Shown: in pieces, positions 44,593 through 57,600 of the stretch | How positions within the stretch are numbered: position 1 is the stretch's first letter | Layout of the letters: each line of letters begins with the position of its first letter | Source of the DNA: Polyodon spathula | Taxonomy: Eukaryota; Chordata; Actinopteri; Acipenseriformes; Polyodontidae | NCBI RefSeq assembly: GCF_017654505.1 | Contig: NC_054549.1 | Span: 29,623,854 to 29,687,853 of the forward strand | Direction: 5' to 3' | DNA: 64,000 nt | Notes under the pieces: generated by a model | The model's input: the letters and a program-made list of their open reading frames with translations, nothing else | What the model was told of the DNA's origin: nothing | Database searches by the model: none | Made by a program: the position numbers and the translations under genes

Positions 44593-45305
44593 ATAACAAC
44601 AACAACAACATTTTATTTATATAGCGCCTTTTATAGCAAGTATCCCAAGGCACTTTACAAGATTTAAACAAACTAATTTTTTAAAAACTCCAGAGAGTCT
44701 GAACTTTTAATATAATTTGGCAAGGAGTTCCATAGTCTGGGTGCATAAACAGAAAAAGCCCTGTCACCCTGAGTGTGCAGCCTGGAGTTGAGGACAACCA
44801 ACAGACCAGCCTCAGAGGAACGTAGGCTGCGAGCAGGGACATAGGGAGTAAGCAGGTCAGCAATATATAAAGGAGCAGTGCCATTTAGAGCTTTATAGAT
44901 TAATAGTAAGACTATTATTAGGAAGGCCACAGAACACATCGCAATAATCCAATCTTGAGCTGATGAGTGCATGAACTAACCTTTCTGCACCTACTGATGA
45001 TAGAAAAGGACATAAACAGGCAATATTGCAGAGGTGAAAAAAGGCTATCCTAACAACACTGTGTATGTGAGGTTCAAAGGAGAAATCAATAATAACACCC
45101 AAGTTCCTAATAATAGAACTGACTGTACTACCAGAATCATCTAACGACAGTGAGGAGAAAGTAACTCTGCACAAATGGTTCACAGATCCCAGGAGCAAAA
45201 TTTCAGATTTGTCAGAATTTAACTGAAGGAAATTATCATGCAGCCATCTTTTTATATCAGCAATACAGATACCAATATACAGTATTAAAATACTCATATT
45301 TATTT
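44593..45305 (-). mobile_element. L2-type LINE, 5'-truncated
   Basis: The minus strand carries the C-terminal end of a LINE reverse transcriptase in two frames. DIKRWLHDNFLQLNSDKSEI and RLVHALISSRLDYCDVFCGL lie at 45,297-44,893; YKALNGTAPLYIADLLTPYV and RAFSVYAPRLWNSLPNYIKS at 44,972-44,673. These are hallmarks of the L2/CR1 clade. The 3' end has the AAAGTGCCTTGGG...GCGCTATATAAATAAAA tail and a (TTG)n repeat. One frameshift joins the two parts, so the copy is dead. Confidence 0.9.
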
Positions 45306-45912
45306 AAAGTGAACACCCTTTAGTGGTTACAACAAACAAATAATTGCTATTTGTATGACTAAAATGTATTAATAAGTATTTATCAAATCTTCAATGTGAA
45401 TCGGCAAAAGGCAAAAACACTCCACAAAAACTTCCTGCATTTGTATCCAAACGAAATGCATTGACTACATTGTTGGCACAGGTTTTCTGTTCCTACACGA
45501 CTCCTAGCATGTGAAGATGAATGATGAACCTGAATGTTCACTTTGAAAAAAAAATATGAAATTCTTTACTATACTGCAATGTGTTAAATGAATGTAGAGA
45601 ATTTGTTAAATAAATGTAAAGAACACAGGCCCTGCAGTGAAACATGTTGTTGCAAAGCAAACTGACACTGAATGCACTGCAGCTGTATCCTGCTACACAG
45701 TAGTTACTATAATATACTAAATATACTCACCACAAATGTTTTTTGATGAGAAAAAAACAACATGAAATGTGCAATACTTTGATGCCCTCTTTGCATTCCC
45801 AGATTAAAACAGTAATGCAAAAACACTTTGACCACATCAGCATATTAGAACTAAACGGCTGATTTTTCAGACTGTTAGGAAACATTTGAGTGGAACATAT
45901 TGGTGTCTATTT
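45306..45912. other. non-coding stretch
   Basis: About 600 bp; no supported feature. Confidence 0.5.
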
Positions 45913-46162
45913 TAATAATAATCTTTGTTTTTATATAGCACCTTTCATAGTGGACCATCATGACAAAGCGTTTTACAAGATACGAGACTAGGGTGTGTGA
46001 ACTATGCATCAGCTCCAGAGTCACTTACAAAAACATCTCACCCAAAAGAGCACAAGGAGGTTAAGTGACTTGCTGGGGGTCACACAATGAGTCAGTGGCT
46101 GAGCTGGGATTTGAACTGGTTACCAGCCTGTTTCTTTAACCACTGGACCACACAGCCTCCTA
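45913..46162 (-). mobile_element. tRNA-derived SINE, variant with L2-like 3' tail
   Basis: On the minus strand it has the same head as the other copies (GTGTGGTCCAGTGGTTAAAG) and central GTGTGACCCCCAGCAAGTCA block. Its 3' part is GTAAAACGCTTTGTC...GGTGCTATATAAAAAC, which resembles the 3' tail of the L2-type LINE at 44.6 kb. Sharing a LINE tail would explain how it is copied. Confidence 0.8.
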
Positions 46163-49100
46163 AACTTGATGACTGACTCCGGGAGATGGAATATTCTGAG
46201 CATTCTGATTAGTGCAAAGTGATGACAGGCAGAGTCTCCCATACCTAAAACATTAATTGTGATTAAACTTGGTAAGGACACTAAAGCCTGTGCAACACTG
46301 ATATGCTTCCCCCACCTCGTTTACAGCATTCAGCCTTGAGGAGTCTTGTCAGAAACATGTTTTTCCACCAGAACATTTAAGCAAACAAGTAAAATATCTG
46401 AGCAGAAATGGAAACAGAGAATCATACAGATCAGAATTAATGAAGGTAATATATTAAACATTATGAAAAGGTAAATTAAATAAAGTATTCCTAGAACCAA
46501 TCTGGATCACACTGCCGATAGCAATGAACAATTCCAGCTCCACATGTACAAGGGGTTGTGTTTTTTTCTGCAGATCTTTGCTTTTTAATTTAATCCCTTC
46601 TGAGCTGTATTGGTGTTGATTGTGATAGGAATAATAATAATACAACATCATACACAAATTATGGAAATGTTTGAAGTTTCCAAAGTTTTTAGTCAACACT
46701 TTTCCCCTACATTTGTCTTAACTTTCTCAGTTATCTTTAACAATCTATTTAAAGTAAATCTCTGTTCAAATTTCTAATTATAATTTGTGCATAAATCCTT
46801 GCACTTTAAAACAAAAAAAATAATAATCGCAGACACATCTAAGAGTAAACTGTTTTAATTTCATATACCAGTAGAACGATTGTTTTTGTTTGTTGGGTAG
46901 AAAGATATGCAAGATGAGTACATAATCAAGTAGATGGAAAAAGTAAAAGAGAAAGATTGGAAAGCAGGAGATCACTGCAAATTTATCAATTACCATCTCA
47001 TATTTAACAATCCCTTTCTAATCAACAGGACACATATTGGTCCAAACGAGAACAGAAACTGTGCACATTGCTAATAAATGAACACATGAAAAATAACCTC
47101 AAATAAGTCACTCAATACGCAAAACATATTTTTACAAGTGCTGTACTGACATTTCCTTGGGGAGCACACTACAGCACTGAGCTCCGATCTGTTGCTGGTT
47201 CAGTATAATGACGTGTTATGCTAATTGTTGTAGCTTGGAGTGTGAAGTTGGGGATGTTTAGTTAGTAATATGCGGATAAGTGCTCTTGTTTGTTCTGTGC
47301 TGAAGCTTTGTGCAGCTCTCCTGCGTAGGATGGGGCCAAAGGGCCACCATGTTTTCAGCAAAACACTGTTAGTTGTAATTAAATTCAGTTTGCTATTTTA
47401 ACTGGAAACTCACTGGCTTTCTTTCTATTGTGCTGTGCTTAAAGACTAGAGTGGGAATACGGAGTGGGTTGAAATTTGCGGAATTGAAAGCAATTGTATT
47501 TGACTTTCCCTTCAAGGTACTTTACTGCAGTTACAACATTTGGCCACTGGGTGGCAGTGTGTGTTATAAAACCTTCCCATGAAAAAATAAACACATTTTA
47601 TACACATGCTCACAAAGAACCCATAGCTTATTTGAATACAAAATCAGTCACGTTTCATTTAGGAAATTTTAATGGGATGCTAATAACAAGTATTTTCAGT
47701 AGCTTAATGCAAAGTTAATTCCAATTCCCAAGATGAGCATGCATTGTGCTCTAAGATAGCTGTACATTAACATTTATTAATCCAGTATTAAAAGTTTTTT
47801 TTGTTGTTTTTGATTGATAATAGCAATAACAACCTCCACAGCAGGCATAGCCTGCTAAATAATGGGTCTTTCGTTAAGTGCCATAGCCAACCATTGGTTT
47901 AGGACTCTTTACAGTCACTGCTGTTAGCTATGAAACAGGTAATGCCCACTATTTCATATAATACAGCTACAGTAATGTGCCAGGACTACTCACACCTGGG
48001 AAGTCAACAAATTCTACAGAGCCAGCAAACTCAACACAATCAGTACTAGGATCTAAGAACCAGCAGATTTACCCAGAGGACTCAGTACTGTGGATCTGAA
48101 AAGCAATGAATAAACCACACTGTGTAGCTTAAATGCAGCTAAAACAGTAGAGGAGTTCTGTTGCATCACTGCAACAAGACTGATTTGACTCCTACAGCGC
48201 ACTGAAGCCAGAGATGGTCATCACAGTGCTGATTGATATTCTGCTGCTGGGACCAGTGAAGTTAATCTCATCCATCTATTTTTTAAAAAATAGCTGCAAA
48301 GGTAAAGCAACTCCCATCATGGGATTGCTATAAACAGACTCCTAGATGAGGGTACAAATCGGGCAGATCTTAATAAGGGCTAGAGAGAGGAGCATCTGAT
48401 TATGCCACATTACAACTCCACCAAATCCCTGTGGATACTTTTATATATTAATTGTAGGAGAAGTGCATGTTAAATTGCTATGAGTTCGGCTGACTGAGAA
48501 ATATTCCACTGCTATGTTAAAATATATGCTCTGAGCCCTTTGAATAGAGCTGATATTGTTTTTTGCATCTCAATTGGTTTCTTGCTACCTCTTTAAAATA
48601 TCCTACTTGTAGGTGTATGCAGTTGCTTGCCTCTCCTCCTCTTAAACAAAAGGTCACTGATATATTCCTAACAGGGATAAACGAGAACATACATTTGCAT
48701 TTATAAGCACCAAAACATAAACTGTGGGGGGGTGGGGGTGAGGTTGTTGTGCACAGTTTCTGGCATTGAGGATAATCCACACCAACTCCAGTAAAACATG
48801 CTTCAGTACAGTGTGTGGGTATATGAGTGTGTCATTATAGTTGAGGCTTCTGTGTAACTTTCAGTATTTAGAATTCAAAACCAAAATTATAACTTTAAAA
48901 GAAAAAAAAAGAAAAAAAACTTGAAATCAACAAGTTCACGCTGTTTACTTTGCAGACCGACTGCTCCATATCTTTTTGCCCCATGTATCCAGGTAAATCT
49001 GAGCAGTATTTTTCCAATTTTCCCACGGTTATACTGGACTACATTTTTACCACAGTTTACCATGGATTACCTTGTTTTTTTAAATATGCTTTGCCGTACA

Positions 49101-51773
49101 TCTATGGGCTTTACAATGCTTTGCCATGTTTTCACTATGCTTTAAACATTTCTGTGACATCCCACTTTGATCTTGTGATTGATTAATTCTAGGAATCTTC
49201 TAGCTAACAGTGGCTGTGGGGCTTTTGATCTGCAGGGCAGATATATTGTTGATTAAAGAATCCACAGTTTGTGCTACGAATCGACAGAAAGCTGTTGATT
49301 CGCAAAACAAAACCACAGTCAGAGCAATTCAACAGAAAAGTGAAAAACATTTTATTATGCAACAATCATTTGAACAATTAGTTGTTTATCCCTTATTTAT
49401 TGCACTTAATCTTTTATAAGGACTTTGAGTCCCCAAATAGGTATGCACATATAAATATTCTATTGGGAACAAAAGCAATGCCACTCATTTATCACTGCAG
49501 TCACAACAATCAAACAGATCTCCATTCTTGCATGGTACAAGTTATTATAGTGCTGGGTACCCTTGATAGGATCAACACAATAAGAAACTCTCACCAAAAC
49601 ATGGGCCTCTAAGGTGTTATTGGTGAAATCATTACCTCTTGCATGTATAGCTCCTTCCCACGCTGCACACAGAGAACAGAGAAGTATTCAAGTTGGAGCA
49701 GATCAATTTGCAGGCTGGAGAGCATTAGAGGGAGTAGGGCAGAAGTGTTTAGAAGTGTGTCTGATATTAACCTGCACGGAGAAAGACAAAATGATCCTGA
49801 AACTTGCTGCAACTTCTGAGCATTGGCCTACATGCATATTCACCTGCAAATCATTAACTGGTGTTAACCAACTATAGAAAAAAAAAACCTGCTTGCTGTA
49901 GGATCTCAGTATGTTTATTATTTGCTGTGTTCCCTAATGCAGTTACAAAAGATTATTATCAGTAACAAACTACCAAAACAAACACCAATTTTGCACTGCA
50001 ATAAAAGCTTACTAATATTAGCAAAATGTATGTCTCCATATTTCTGGGCCTTGTGGACTGAAAATCTGGTCTACCATTACTTGACCCCTGGCACAAAGAA
50101 CCCGGCGCCTGTCATTCTCCTCTGACAGGAGTCTGTGAAGAGCTGGGACACTATTACACAAATAATCTGCCGTTCTAGTCCTGACACCCACAATCCACGT
50201 CCAGGAGGAGAGGCAATCAACGACACCCTTGAGGGAAAACACCCCTCTTGATGTGCCTATTTACTGAGGAGCTGCTAATAGTGTAACCAGCAGCACTGCA
50301 AATGACTTAATCAGCGTTCATTTTCCATGGCTCAGTGCCATAGAAAGGCTAGTTTCTGATGTCAGACAAGCATAGACTGCAAACCACATCTGCCCACTAA
50401 GTTGAATGCAGCCCTGGCCTCTGGGATGAGGGTTTGAATTAACTTTGGGTCAACCCTGCGAATCATTTATTAATCCGGAGTAAGCAACGAATTTATCAGA
50501 TGAAAAATGTACTAGCTGTGATGCTGAAGCAAATATATATTTTTAACTCATTTCCAGTTGAAAGATCCTTTTTTTCTGTGAGACTGTTGATGGTGTGCAA
50601 CTAGACACATTTATTTTGTGAACCAAAATTATGTTTATCTTTAAAAGTACATTGTTAAACACAGGTGAATGCTAAAGTAAAACTAACTAATAGGTTTTTT
50701 TTTTTTCTGTCACTAAATCTGTTTATTTTTTTTATTTTTTTTTGGATGTTACTGGATCTGTAATTGAATCAGTAATTTGAAAAGCTATGATGAGTTTAAT
50801 CTTGACTTATGCTCTTTATTTTTAAATTACTGACTCAATTAAACTGAGAGTCTAAGGCCCTCTTGCTGTTCTTTAAAACAGTGCTTGCTATCTGCACTGC
50901 TGATACAGTCCAAATGTATTACTATAGCCAACCTGTTTGACCATTTCTTGCTCTAGGATTTTTTTTTAAAGCTTCCACATCCATAAGTGCTTTTCGGTCC
51001 TGTACAATTACCAGCATGCAAATCCTTCTAATGAAATCCTCCTTTCAGCATGCATATATTTATTTTTTAAAAATAGACCCTATTGACATTTTTTTTCTCA
51101 GTTGGTTGTGCCCACAACTTTTTCTCTTTATTTCATCTTTATTTGTATAACTGTATACATTTTAACTCTTTGATTCTTGAAAATGTTTCATTGTTTATAA
51201 CTCCTCCCCCAGCCCGAGATGCACGCAGAAAACAGAATCACAGTTGAGCATCTTACAAGCAGCTTTGTTTATGGCTGCAGTACTGCAGGTTGAGGCAATA
51301 GGATTCAGAAGAACTTATTTTGGTAAGTGATGAGTTCTGTAAACCTGAGGTAAAACTGCAAGAAATTAGTGTGGTGTAGCCTTATAATTTTACACAGAAT
51401 TTGTGATTTAATTTATGGATAAATTGTCTAAACCAGCACTAGGGTTTCAAAAACCTTATGTGTTTTATAGTGGGACTAAATGTATGTGTACTACATAATA
51501 TTTAAAGATGTATCATGCACTTGTAACGAGTTCTGGATTTTCTACTCACTCGTGGGGTACCTAAAAGATGAGCATATATATATAGTATCTATATATATAT
51601 ATAATACATCATAATATTATAATAGATATATTATATATATGGTTATATATACCAATACTTTTCTAGACTAAACCACCTATCCGATATATTACAAAAAAAA
51701 TAAATAAAGAAATAAGAAAAATCTTGTCACCCACAAACAAAATGAACAGTGGGTGTGACGAAAATAATCATAT
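46163..51773. other. non-coding stretch
   Basis: No gene recognised. It includes AT-rich microsatellite DNA at 51,574-51,650. Short direct repetitions of a TATGCTTTGCC-like motif occur near 49,085-49,145. Confidence 0.45.
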
Positions 51774-51774
51774 C

Positions 51775-51799
51775 GGGGGGGGGGGGGGGGGGGGGGGGG
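51775..51799. repeat. poly-G tract, 25 bases
   Basis: Uninterrupted G run on the plus strand. Confidence 0.95.
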
Positions 51800-51970
51800 T
51801 TATATCTCTTTAATTTAATTATAAACTGCACCAAATCCTACTGGTGATTGAACAGGCTATTGAAACGGAGGTGGCAGATACTACTGAAGCATACTGAACT
51901 GAACCACGAGTTTGTTCCCCAAATTATTTCTGCCTGCTGTATCCTGCACAATTTGTGCCAGGACCGTAAA

Positions 51971-52026
51971 GAGGTGTAAGTCACTTTAGATAAAAGCGTC
52001 TGCCATTTGACTCATTAATAATAATA
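51971..52026 (+). repeat. SINE 3' tail fragment
   Basis: GTGTAAGTCACTTTAGATAA then AAGCGTCTGCCATTTGACTC resembles the 3' tail of the second-type SINE (AAGTCACCTTGGATAA...TCTGCTAAATAA). Only the tail is present. Confidence 0.55.
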
Positions 52027-52030
52027 AGAA

Positions 52031-52091
<61 letters not shown>
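52027..52091. repeat. (GAAA)n microsatellite
   Basis: About 15 repeats; the sequence just before it (AAGTCACTTTAGATAAAAGCGTCTGCCATTTGA) looks like the 3' tail of a SINE of the second type. Confidence 0.93.
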
Positions 52092-53247
52092 ATTGGAATA
52101 TTGAGTAGTATTGTTGATTCCCAAGAAATAAGTCGCAAAAATTCCACAACACATTTTATTTTTGAGAGTGGGTTAAACAATGTTCGTGTTGTGCATTGTA
52201 TCAAGCTGCGTCATCATATCCTCTTCCCTTATGGATAGTAACACCCGAGCCTCTTTATCGCTCCAATGGACATAAGTGGAGGATGGACACGGGTTTTGCT
52301 TAGACATAACCCAGAGAAATTGCATGGAAGTATAATCATACACATTTAAACATAGTACTTAGTAGTACTTTAAAATAAAGTCGTTTTGACAGTTGTTTGT
52401 AAAGCTATTTACAAGTGTAATCTGAAGCACTGTAGAGCAATTGTAACCACCTGAATTCACAAGCCCACAATGCAGTTTATCAAACATTTTTAGTATTAGT
52501 TTTAAACAGAAATGTAGTAAATACAATCTTATGATATTTTACAAACACATTAAGATCCACGCATGATTTGCATTATACAAAGTTTTAGGGAAGACGGAGA
52601 GACAAAGTGGGGTTAACTGCAACATTAATCTGATAAGGAAAATACCGCAAACAAAAAATGTACTTTCCTGCAGTCATCTTTGGACCATTGTAACTTACGT
52701 ATTCTCATGTGGCTTAGGTAAGGGACTTGAGAGAGCTAATTAACATTTTATGAGAAGATTGTGTTTCCATGTGTAAGTGGGTATCAATTTCACAAGCATT
52801 TCCTTGATACTCACAGATAAATTAGACTTTCCCATTAAAATAGTGCAACCATTTTTGGGGCATTTTCACCAGCTTTCCCTGTCAACATGCACGCGCATTG
52901 CCACTTCATGTGCGACAAACCACACATCTGAACTGGCCCATTACTAGCAATCAAGATCGCCACTTATTTGTTTAGTTTTTTTTTTTCTTTATACCCATTA
53001 TTTCAGTGATTCACCACACAGCTGGGTCAATGGATTAATAGATCTAGCTGAGAGATGTTGTCAGTTTGCAGATAAAATATGTACTGGATTACAGTGGTAT
53101 CTGAAATTGAAAAATAACTGGGTTAAGGGCTAGGAATGTACTCAGGAATTTTCATGTGAAGTATGCAATGCAGTTATTAAAGAATACCTATTAAAGCATG
53201 AACAGGGCAGAAAGCAAATCTTAACATCCTCCCTCCATGGCTCCAAA

Positions 53248-53363
53248 GGAACAAACACTGAGACTTGGGTAATCCTGGCAGAAAGATAATTTTGTGCCAT
53301 AGCAAATTAAGTCTAGGGCCGGCCTAAGCAATCCCCACACCCTGATTTAAAACAGCAGCTGTC
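53248..53363. repeat. diverged repeat pair, copy A
   Basis: GGAACAAACACTGAGACTTG to the CCTGATTTAAAACAGCAG end. It matches 54,535-54,650 at most positions in the same orientation. Confidence 0.8.
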
Positions 53364-54534
53364 AGACGAAGGCAATGTAATTATTAAGCTCGTGCCTTTT
53401 ATTTATTTTTAGCTTAGAACAAACAGTAAATGTCACAGTAATACATTGTGTGTGTGTTTTTTTTTTTTTCCACTCAAAACCTTCCTCCAATAACACTTTA
53501 TCCTGCATCTAATTTTCACCTCTAATTTTAGGCTGTCAGGCACTCTCTTACCAGAACAATTTCAGGCAAGACCACCCAGCCGTGTGGGAACAAAACGCCT
53601 TCAGGAAACGATTAGAAGAGGCAACATTTGTTCAAGAACCAAGTGAGAGCTGTGGGGGGTCAGTTAGTCATCAGGGACAAAATATTAGAAAAGTTGCCAT
53701 AATACTATCAATAGGGTCTTGGGCCCCCAGGATATTACTGTTTTGATGAGAAGTCTTTAGGGATACATAACCATTACCTCCCCCATGGAGCTTCGCGTTT
53801 GAATAAGTAGCAAATTGTGTTTTGAGACTGCTTCTCGGTAAACAGTAGTGATTTGTACAATTTGGATAGCACCAGCCAGCCAAACACCAGGTTGATTACT
53901 TCAGGGCTCATTGAGTGCACAGGAAGATAGCAGTCATCCGACTGGACAAAATATGAAATGGTGTAAAGATTTTATATAATGTATGTCAAGCAGATACACA
54001 GTTTTTTTTTTTTTTTTTTTATGCAGTTTGACCGTGGCACTGTGTGCGATGCAAAATTCAGTGGAAGTGAATGTAAGAATCAGCTGGTGGATGCAGTAAC
54101 AGAAGTTTGACACTCTTTCAACGTGTGTTTACGTACTGACGGCAATGATGCACAAAAGGTCAGCGACCTAATGGAGTTCTTCAGAGTGCCTCAGGCATTT
54201 CAGTGTGGTTTTAGGAGGTATCAAACATAACGTGTGAAGTTCTAGGCAAGGACATCTCCTGTTTTAGAAGTTAAACAGAGCATAGAAATAGTGACTGAAT
54301 GATTGGCCTTTAGAATTTTAAAGATGATCTTACTTATACAGCTTGTATTGTTAAATACACATCTACTCTTTTGCTTTCCTTTTGAAGTGTAATCTGAGGA
54401 AATCATACCCAGTTACTGTAAGGTATCAGGAATAGACACACGGGATTAAGGGTTTAGAAATACTTTTCTTCTTGTGAAGTCTCTTCCTATTAAAGTATGA
54501 ACTAAGCAGAAGACATAGCTTACCCCAGCTGCAA

Positions 54535-54650
54535 GGAAACAAACACTGTGACTTGGGTAATCCTGGCAGAAGGATAATTCTGTGCCACTACTAATTAAGC
54601 CCAGGGACCGCTTAAACAATCCCCACAGCCTGATTTGAAACAACAGATAT
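54535..54650. repeat. diverged repeat pair, copy B
   Basis: GGAAACAAACACTGTGACTT to CCTGATTTGAAACAACAG. Same as copy A, 1.29 kb upstream, with scattered substitutions. Confidence 0.8.
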
Positions 54651-57600
54651 AAGGAAACAAGAGGCATGTTTTCATGGGATGCTGTAGACACTGGGTGTTG
54701 AACAAAGTACATTTTGTTCTCAAATTTAGCCAGGTACTGCCTTAACAGAGCAATATGATTTGTTGTTTTTTGTTCACTAGAAACCATTGCTTCCTTTTAG
54801 CAATAAATGCAATTACATGAGGCGAACGTCTGTGTGTGAGGGGAATAGCATGAACAACCATTAGTCCATTGTCAATTTTCATTAAGAGGTTGATGGAAAG
54901 AATACAATTAGGTGGGTGGTAGGTGGCCGATTGTGATGTCACATTTTTAGCTGACTGGCAAAACATGCACTCTGATTGGCTGAGAGATCACCAGCAGGGA
55001 TGTGTTTTTTAATTGCAGCACAAGGAGATCCCATCTGTAGCAAAGGGTTAATTCACAAGAGAAAATTGACTAACTAACACAAATAGCACAGTACCTGACA
55101 GTGGCTTTGGAACGAACATGTCAGTAATAATCACTGAGAAAAACTAGAAATTGATCTATTTCCGGACATTGAGACACTTTCCCTCAGACAGTGAGATTTT
55201 AACTGCCTCTTAGGAATTGAATACTAGTAAATCATGTTTTCAAAGAAACCATGCTTCCTGTCTAGGTTAGACAGACCAATTAAGGAGAAAAAAGACAAAG
55301 CTAGAAACAGGAGGTATGATTTGTAATTTAAATGAGTTCGCTGTTTTCTCCCTTCTGTGTGTGAAGTTTAGTGCCAAGTTTGTGCTCACCTTTAGTGGTC
55401 TGTTGCTCAGGGGAAAGGTCGGAGCAATGCATTTTTTTTATTATTATTATCACTGTTGTTAATACTATTATTTAAAGGTATGTATACAAATCTTAACAGA
55501 TGAGAGATCCATAATATTGTACTACTTACAACACTTTAAATATTTTCTATGATTTATTAAGCAGAATTGCATTGCCTTATCTACAGCAGATGGTAACTAC
55601 TGGTGCTTGATGTTAAAGAAAAGACTTGTGTACTGTGAAGTATACATCATTAACTGAATCACTGTTGGGGGGGGGCATCTCATTCTTATTAGAAATGTTA
55701 CAATTTTTCTATGAATATTATAGTTTAAAGCCTTTCAGATAATAAGACTGCATGTACCACCACCATTAGTCAACAAAAGCAAGCTTCTTCCTTAACATAT
55801 TTCCGCCACATCAATATATTCAACAGAATTTTTAATAACAAAGCCTTGAACATGACAATTGCAGAATTTTGATATATAAAGAAGATATATAACTAAAAAT
55901 CTTCTCATGACCAAGTTTTTGGTCTCTTTCCATCGGCATATTGATGTGTTTTGACAATAGTGATCCATGATTAGCAATAGCGGAACTGGTCACAGGTGAA
56001 AATTTGTTTTATATGCATCTATAACTCTTCTATGCAAGAACTGATCACTCTTTCCTCAGAGTATTTTACATTTAGGCAAAAACATTGCAACAAATGTATA
56101 GGATATTCCAGGATACAATTCAGTCACTGATTCGCTATACCTAATGTGTGTGTATAATGTGTATTTATTCTTCAGTCTACCTTTGATGTACTAATCCCTC
56201 CTCCCTCCCATTTGGACTGGCTTTCTAACCCTAGGCTGTGTAGACAATGGGCTACAACGAATGAGTAATGGGTATTTTGCTTGTGTATTATTCGTACTGG
56301 GAAAAACTGTATACTGTACTTTATTAGTTCTTCCCTGTTTTATTCCAGTTCTGCTAAATTGTGTGCCACTAGGAGTGTGCAATGTCCTTCCCCTGTAAAA
56401 CTGTAATATTCATACGTGGAACACAATTGCACACCCTTTGTGGTCAAATCTAAAACTGCCTTTCTTTAGAAATTCAGCTTTTAGAAGTGGTTGAAAAAGT
56501 ATATTTTTATTGAAATCATAGGTAGCCTGATAAATACCGATCTAAGCAGAAACAACAATAGAGAACACATATAATAGGGTATTAAATAGGCAAGAAATTA
56601 AATGGTAGATTCTTTATAGCTTGTTATTCCATGCTTATATAACAGGCAAGATGCATTATATCAGTGCAGCTGGAAATGATTCATCAATTAACAAAAAATA
56701 ATAATTATAGCATATCAGCAAGTGTTAAAGTTAATGATAGGGAACACACAAGAAAACCAGATATAGGCCACATTACTTATTGTATTTATAGCTATATTGA
56801 TAATGAATATGTCTGTCAGCAAAAGTATTTACATTCACATTTAAAAGAAGTTTACGGTTTGTTTGTTTTTTTAACTGTAGCACAAAAGGGAAAACTGTAG
56901 CGATATTTAAAAGGCAACTGAGGAGTATAATATTTTCAGTCGAATACCAAACTGAATGAGCATGAATTGGTTGTTTTGTAAGGGCTTTGTTTCTAAATGG
57001 TGTTTTTTGTATTATATCACAAGAAACCATATCGCCATAAACTAAAAGCCTTCCAGGCTCCCTTATAGAGAACGTTTATCCTCTGCAAGGGAAACAAGTT
57101 TATCCCAATTGCACTTCACAAAAAATAAATATTGGGCTTTGCAAATTTCATTTCCTGGGTTTTTTTATTTTTCTGAAAGTGGTAATTTTATACTTTTTCA
57201 CAAATACATGTTTAGCTTCATATTGTTCTAATGCTATTCTATAAATATTATATATTCTATAAATATATTATATAATATATAAGCCACAGGAGGGAAATGT
57301 GACCAACGCAGTTCTCCCGGTGGACGACCAAGATTCAATCCAGTGAGCGCCTGATTGCATTACTTTACTGGATGAGCCCCTGGCAAACGATATTCCATGG
57401 TACATTTGTGACAGTGGAACACTATATCAAAATTGTTCCCAAGTAGGTCATATTCTACCAATTGCACACACCTTTAGCAGCCCTCTCACCCATAGCTCCT
57501 GTAAGTGCTCCATGGAAGTGTCACTGCATTGCATTGCCATTGAAGATAAAGTAACTCTGGTCATTCTGACATGTATTTAAACAGAGATACAAGACCATTC

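Noticed and set aside
48517..48780. 87-residue minus-strand open frame
   Set aside because: No family motif and no conserved context.
57290..57400. tRNA-like block with GATTCAATCC
   Set aside because: Only a weak B-box resemblance; no A box, body or tail to support a SINE or tRNA.
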